A stretch of 8,400 bases of DNA from Thermomicrobiaceae bacterium (GTDB lineage Bacteria > Chloroflexota > Chloroflexia > Thermomicrobiales > Thermomicrobiaceae): positions 1 through 8,400 of the forward strand of contig SKTL01000508.1 of the NCBI GenBank assembly GCA_007122555.1, given 5' to 3'. Under the pieces are notes generated by a model, which saw only the letters and a list, made by a program, of their open reading frames with translations, did not search any database and was not told the origin of the DNA. Of the stretch, positions 5,542 to 8,400 are shown in pieces (within the stretch, counting starts at the first letter, position 1; the number at the start of each line of letters is the position of its first letter). The translations under genes were made by a program, and so were the position numbers.

Positions 5542-6506
5542 TGACCAGTCGGAAACGAGCGATTGCCGTCGTGAATCCGAACACTGGGCGACTTCCCGCT
5601 GACAAGTTGGCCTGGTTTATCGGCAAGATGCTCGAACAGTTCTATGATGTCGATTTCCGCTTCAGCACATATGCTGGAGAAGAGCGTGAGATTGCCGAGG
5701 CAGCCGCCAGCGAGGCGGTTGATCTGGTCATCGCGGTAGGCGGCGACGGAACCGTCGCGCACGTTGCGGCCGGGATCATCGGCAAAGATGTCGACATGGC
5801 GATCATTCCGAATGGCTCGACGAATGTCGTCGCCCGGGGACTCGGTATCCCCGGGGACCCCTTCCGCGCAGCGAGAGCGCTGCAGCGCGACATGTTCCCG
5901 CAATGGATCGACGTTGGACTATCCGGCAAGCGGGTTATCCTCCACATGGCCGGAAGCGGGATTGATTCCCTTATGTTCCGAGACGCGCGGCCGGCCATGA
6001 AGCGTTTCTTCGCCTGGCTGGCCTACGTTCCACCGGCGCTGAAGCATCTCGGCATCAGACCTTGGCGGTTCAAGTTAACGGTCGACGGAGAGATGTTCGA
6101 AACGGACGCGAGAATGGTTCTTGTCGCCAACGGGGCGTTCATTATCAACCCGCGGTTCGAAGTTGGGCGCGATATCAGGATTGACGACGGCTATCTCGAT
6201 CTTCTCGTCTTCAGACCGCCGAACGTCGCGGCATCGCTCAGTCTGGCCGCCTGGATCGCGCTCGGACGACCGCACCGCTCCAGATACGTCTATCAAACGA
6301 AGGTGAAATCGGTTCGCATCGACAGCGAACCACCGGCGCCCGTTGAATTCGACGGAGACTACGTCGGCGTTACGCCGGTTGATATCACCGTCCAACCGCG
6401 AGCGTTGCACATTATGACGCCCATTCCGCGACCCAGCAACTGGCGAGCGCCTGATTACTCCGATTACGGCTTCGCCGCCCAGACACAACGCCAACAACCC
6501 TACTGA
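5541..6506 (+). CDS. Diacylglycerol kinase family lipid kinase (YegS/BmrU/DgkB-like)
   Basis: The 321-residue product belongs to the soluble diacylglycerol/sphingosine kinase catalytic family, which phosphorylates lipid hydroxyls with ATP at the inner face of the membrane. Visible motifs are an N-terminal VVNPNTGR (10-17), the nucleotide loop VGGDGTVAHVAAG (66-78), PNGSTNVVARGLGIP (90-104), the C-domain strand DDGYLDLLVF (215-224) and EFDGDYVG (269-276). Length is normal for DgkB/YegS-type enzymes. Substrate cannot be told from sequence; diacylglycerol recycling is the default guess. ATG at 5541 overlaps the previous stop as TGATG, so translation is probably coupled to the eRF1-like gene. The tail after about residue 296 is polar, rich in Pro, Tyr and Gln, and looks disordered. 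No clear intrinsic terminator is visible in the 138-base gap to the convergent rodZ-like gene. Confidence 0.92.
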   Translation: MTSRKRAIAVVNPNTGRLPADKLAWFIGKMLEQFYDVDFRFSTYAGEEREIAEAAASEAVDLVIAVGGDGTVAHVAAGIIGKDVDMAIIPNGSTNVVARGLGIPGDPFRAARALQRDMFPQWIDVGLSGKRVILHMAGSGIDSLMFRDARPAMKRFFAWLAYVPPALKHLGIRPWRFKLTVDGEMFETDARMVLVANGAFIINPRFEVGRDIRIDDGYLDLLVFRPPNVAASLSLAAWIALGRPHRSRYVYQTKVKSVRIDSEPPAPVEFDGDYVGVTPVDITVQPRALHIMTPIPRPSNWRAPDYSDYGFAAQTQRQQPY

Positions 6507-6644
6507 TCGCCCTGAGTTCCACCGCAGCAGGAAGCAGCTCGTTGCCTGGCGCAATGCCTGCACCGACAACGCTCTGGTTCACCAGCGACAACCTTCAAGG
6601 GTGCGCGTCAGCTCAATTCAATTCAGGTTTTCAGAGGGTGATGA

Positions 6645-7565
6645 TTACGGGTAGGTGTTCGCGGCGTCCCAGACATCGCCAAGGGCGCCTCTACTCTCCC
6701 CGTCAACAGCAATGTTCACATACGGGGCATTCCCCGAGGCTACCGACATCGTATCGCCCTCCAGCCGGTGCGTCGTTCCCGGCTGAATGACGTCATCAAG
6801 CACGACTACGCCGTCAACCGTCGCCTGCACCCAGACCGCTTGTGTGGTCGAAATCGTGAACACATGCCCTTGCGGCGAGTCCATCGGCTGGGAAGGCGTT
6901 TCGTTCTCCTGAGCCGCCTGCTCGTCGCTGTCATCGCTCTGGCCAAGGTCGTTCAGCTCAGAGGATTCAGCCTCGTCTGCATCGTCAGAGAGCTCATCCT
7001 GCAGCGGTAACAGCGATTCGCCGCCGCCTTCGGCCAGATCGTCACCGTCGTCATCCTCATCCATGACGGCGACTTCCTGATCAGGTTCCGGGGTTTCCAC
7101 GGCTTGTTCAGTCGGAGTTCCGTTATCCGGTGGAGCGAAGTAGGCGCTGTACATCCACGCGAAAATCACTGCGGACATGATCACCATGAACGCGATGATC
7201 GCGAAATTCGGCACCCAGTGAGACGGCACTTCGGTCGTCTTGACTGCCGGAACGACCTGGAATTCTCCGCTGTGCTGCCCGTGGCTCTGCTCGAATCGAG
7301 CGAGAGCATCCATCGGATCGATGCCAAGGTACTGGGCATAGTTTCTGACAATTCCGCGGGCGTAAATGAGGGGTGGGAGAAGTTCGAATTCTTCGGTCTC
7401 AAGCGCGTGCAGGTGCCGGCGGGGAATACGCGTCTTGCGTTCAACATCCCGCAGGCTTACTCCTTTGTACTCGCGCGCTTGTCTGAGGAAACGGCCGAAG
7501 CCAGTGAGGTTTTGTCCTCCCCAGCTCATTTGGTCTTCAGCATTCCCTCTCCCCCGAAAAGGCAC
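6645..7565 (-). CDS. rodZ: RodZ-like protein: HTH domain, single membrane span, acidic linker, DUF4115-like C-terminus
   Basis: RodZ links the MreB cytoskeleton to the cell-wall elongation machinery. The 306-residue product has a cytoplasmic HTH of the Cro/C1 type (about 22-92, with GRFLRQAREYKGVSLRDVE and the RodZ signature LPPLIYARGIVRNYAQYLGI at 63-82). Then follow one hydrophobic span (about 119-142, NFAIIAFMVIMSAVIFAWMY), a long Asp/Glu/Ser/Gln-rich segment (about 153-222), and a beta-rich C-terminal domain (about 233-306) with AVWVQATVDG and TTHRLEGD, as in DUF4115. The start taken is GTG at 7565 with AGAGGGGGG (7575-7583) nine bases upstream; ATG at 7529 (residue 13) is a reasonable alternative, since family similarity starts only near residue 22. 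The upstream Cys-rich gene ends 47 bases before it, so both are probably one operon. The acidic linker is long, and its composition is the main oddity. Confidence 0.88.
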   Translation of the reverse strand: MPFRGRGNAEDQMSWGGQNLTGFGRFLRQAREYKGVSLRDVERKTRIPRRHLHALETEEFELLPPLIYARGIVRNYAQYLGIDPMDALARFEQSHGQHSGEFQVVPAVKTTEVPSHWVPNFAIIAFMVIMSAVIFAWMYSAYFAPPDNGTPTEQAVETPEPDQEVAVMDEDDDGDDLAEGGGESLLPLQDELSDDADEAESSELNDLGQSDDSDEQAAQENETPSQPMDSPQGHVFTISTTQAVWVQATVDGVVVLDDVIQPGTTHRLEGDTMSVASGNAPYVNIAVDGESRGALGDVWDAANTYP

Positions 7566-7574
7566 GGTCCGCAG

Positions 7575-7583
7575 CCCCCCTCT
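7575..7583 (-). promoter_or_regulatory. Ribosome binding site supporting the GTG start of the rodZ-like gene
   Basis: AGAGGGGGG on the minus strand, nine bases before GTG at 7565. The alternative ATG at 7529 has no comparable site at normal spacing. Confidence 0.55.
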
Positions 7584-7612
7584 GCCGGTAGCCCACCTGT
7601 ACGCCCCCTATC

Positions 7613-8398
7613 TTACGATCTAACCTGCCCTTCCGTCGACCCTTCCTCGTCAAGCTGACGGATTCGGATCTGGCGGATCAGGTTATCGACAAGCGGCGTC
7701 GGAGCTGAATGATGGGCGATATCGGCGCGTTCCATCCACCAATCATCTGACGGAGACCACCAGCTTCCGAACGAGCTCTGACAGGCGACCGTATCTCCCG
7801 AGACTTCCTTGCGCTTCTCGAATGCGAACGGATTCGCGCACCAGCCGGTCCAGCCATCCTTGGCGGGGAGAAAATCGCGACAATTACGACAGCAGGCGTT
7901 CGAGGCCTGCAACATCGGGATCTCCACCGAAGCAGGCGGGTCATCTTCGTGCTCGTTGGTATCCGATATTCCGGGATCATTGTCCACCTGCTCGACCCCG
8001 TGGGCAGCGCCGTTGGGAGTCGAATGGTTAGTTTCCACGTTGAACTGTTCAGTCAGTCCACTCTGATGAACATGGCCGTTCAACGTCTCCGGTTCAGCCG
8101 GGTTATGGATTTCCAGCGCCGCGTTCCGATTGTTACCGCGCCAGCTCGCATCATCAGCAGAATCCCGACCGAACACAGGCGGCGCCGGCACGGGTTCCGT
8201 CAAAGCAGCTCGCTGCTCCCGATAGTGTTCCAGGCGTCCCTGCCAGTCGCCTCGTGTTGACCCGAATCGTGAAACAACTGATTCATCCTGAAGCTGGTCC
8301 ACACCGTCGAACGATGACGGCTCTTCAGCTTCCAGTGATGAGGACCATGCCTTCATGGCGCTGTCATTTCGATATGTAGCTCGATCAGCGTCGGGCAT
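7613..8398 (-). CDS. Unknown protein with disordered N-terminus and Cys/Trp-rich C-terminal domain (possibly 5'-incomplete)
   Basis: The frame gives 261 residues from an ATG at 8398, only two bases from the window edge, so the true start may lie further upstream. Residues 1 to about 165 are polar and low in hydrophobics (rich in Asp, Glu, Asn, Ser, Pro), probably disordered. Residues 168-222 form a compact domain with ACCRNCRDFLP (168-178), GWTGWCANPFAF (182-193), VACQSSFGSWW (204-214) and DDWWME (218-223). The Cys are at 169, 170, 173, 187 and 206, and four of them could bind zinc or an iron-sulfur cluster. There is no signal peptide or membrane span. I do not recognise a named family, though this Cys/Trp pattern looks conserved rather than random. 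The gene precedes rodZ by 47 bases on the same strand, which suggests joint transcription. Function unknown. Confidence 0.7.
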   Translation of the reverse strand: MPDADRATYRNDSAMKAWSSSLEAEEPSSFDGVDQLQDESVVSRFGSTRGDWQGRLEHYREQRAALTEPVPAPPVFGRDSADDASWRGNNRNAALEIHNPAEPETLNGHVHQSGLTEQFNVETNHSTPNGAAHGVEQVDNDPGISDTNEHEDDPPASVEIPMLQASNACCRNCRDFLPAKDGWTGWCANPFAFEKRKEVSGDTVACQSSFGSWWSPSDDWWMERADIAHHSAPTPLVDNLIRQIRIRQLDEEGSTEGQVRS

Positions 8399-8400
8399 GA

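Noticed and set aside
6507..6644. Bidirectional intrinsic terminator in the convergent gap between the lipid kinase and rodZ
   Set aside because: I found no stem of useful length followed by a T run on either strand; only a short AATTCAATTCA repeat is visible, which is probably chance.
7104..7658. Plus-strand open frame of 184 codons opposite the rodZ-like gene
   Set aside because: It is antisense to the RodZ HTH and membrane domains, which are clearly conserved, and it matches no family.
1..8400. CRISPR array, tRNA, rRNA, insertion sequence, prophage or toxin-antitoxin pair
   Set aside because: I looked for regular spaced repeats, cloverleaf-like segments, transposase motifs and terminal inverted repeats and saw none; the region reads as core chromosome.

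Overview
The window is ordinary chromosomal DNA, moderately GC-rich by eye, from a bacterium that looks like a member of the Chloroflexota, possibly the Thermomicrobia side. This placement is inference. It rests on the beta-subunit motif [15 protein letters not shown], a DUF2085 membrane protein with the CHQ/CHR variant motifs, an eRF1-like bacterial release-factor homologue, and a RodZ gene paired with a lineage-type Cys/Trp-rich protein. I see no tRNA, rRNA, CRISPR array, insertion sequence or phage gene.

Layout. Positions 1-1359 (minus strand) hold the first 453 codons of rpoB, which runs off the left edge just after the rifampicin-binding region. A 448-base divergent intergenic region follows (1360-1807). 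It carries a near-consensus sigma-70-type promoter for rpoB (TTGACA, 17 bases, TATACT), a leader of about 240 nt with two hairpins, and an operator-like palindrome. From 1808 to 6506 all genes lie on the plus strand: a DUF2085 membrane protein, coaBC (coenzyme A synthesis), a YggT-family membrane protein, an unannotated 38-residue membrane micro-protein with a very strong ribosome binding site, a 386-residue eRF1/Pelota/Vms1-like protein (bacterial release-factor-like, GGW in place of GGQ), and a diacylglycerol-kinase-family lipid kinase whose start overlaps the preceding stop (TGATG). From 6645 to 8398, on the minus strand and converging on the kinase gene, are a RodZ-like gene (HTH, one membrane span, acidic linker, C-terminal DUF4115-like domain) and, upstream of it, a gene of unknown function with a compact C-terminal Cys/Trp-rich domain.

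How the genes relate. Most of the window is housekeeping: transcription (rpoB), CoA synthesis (coaBC), cell shape (rodZ, yggT). The least described parts are the eRF1-like/lipid-kinase pair with the micro-protein ahead of it, the Cys/Trp-rich protein that precedes rodZ, and the structured rpoB leader. CoaBC has two coordinated active-site changes (Asn to Asp and Cys to Ser) worth checking against family subtypes. I do not see a defence system or mobile island.
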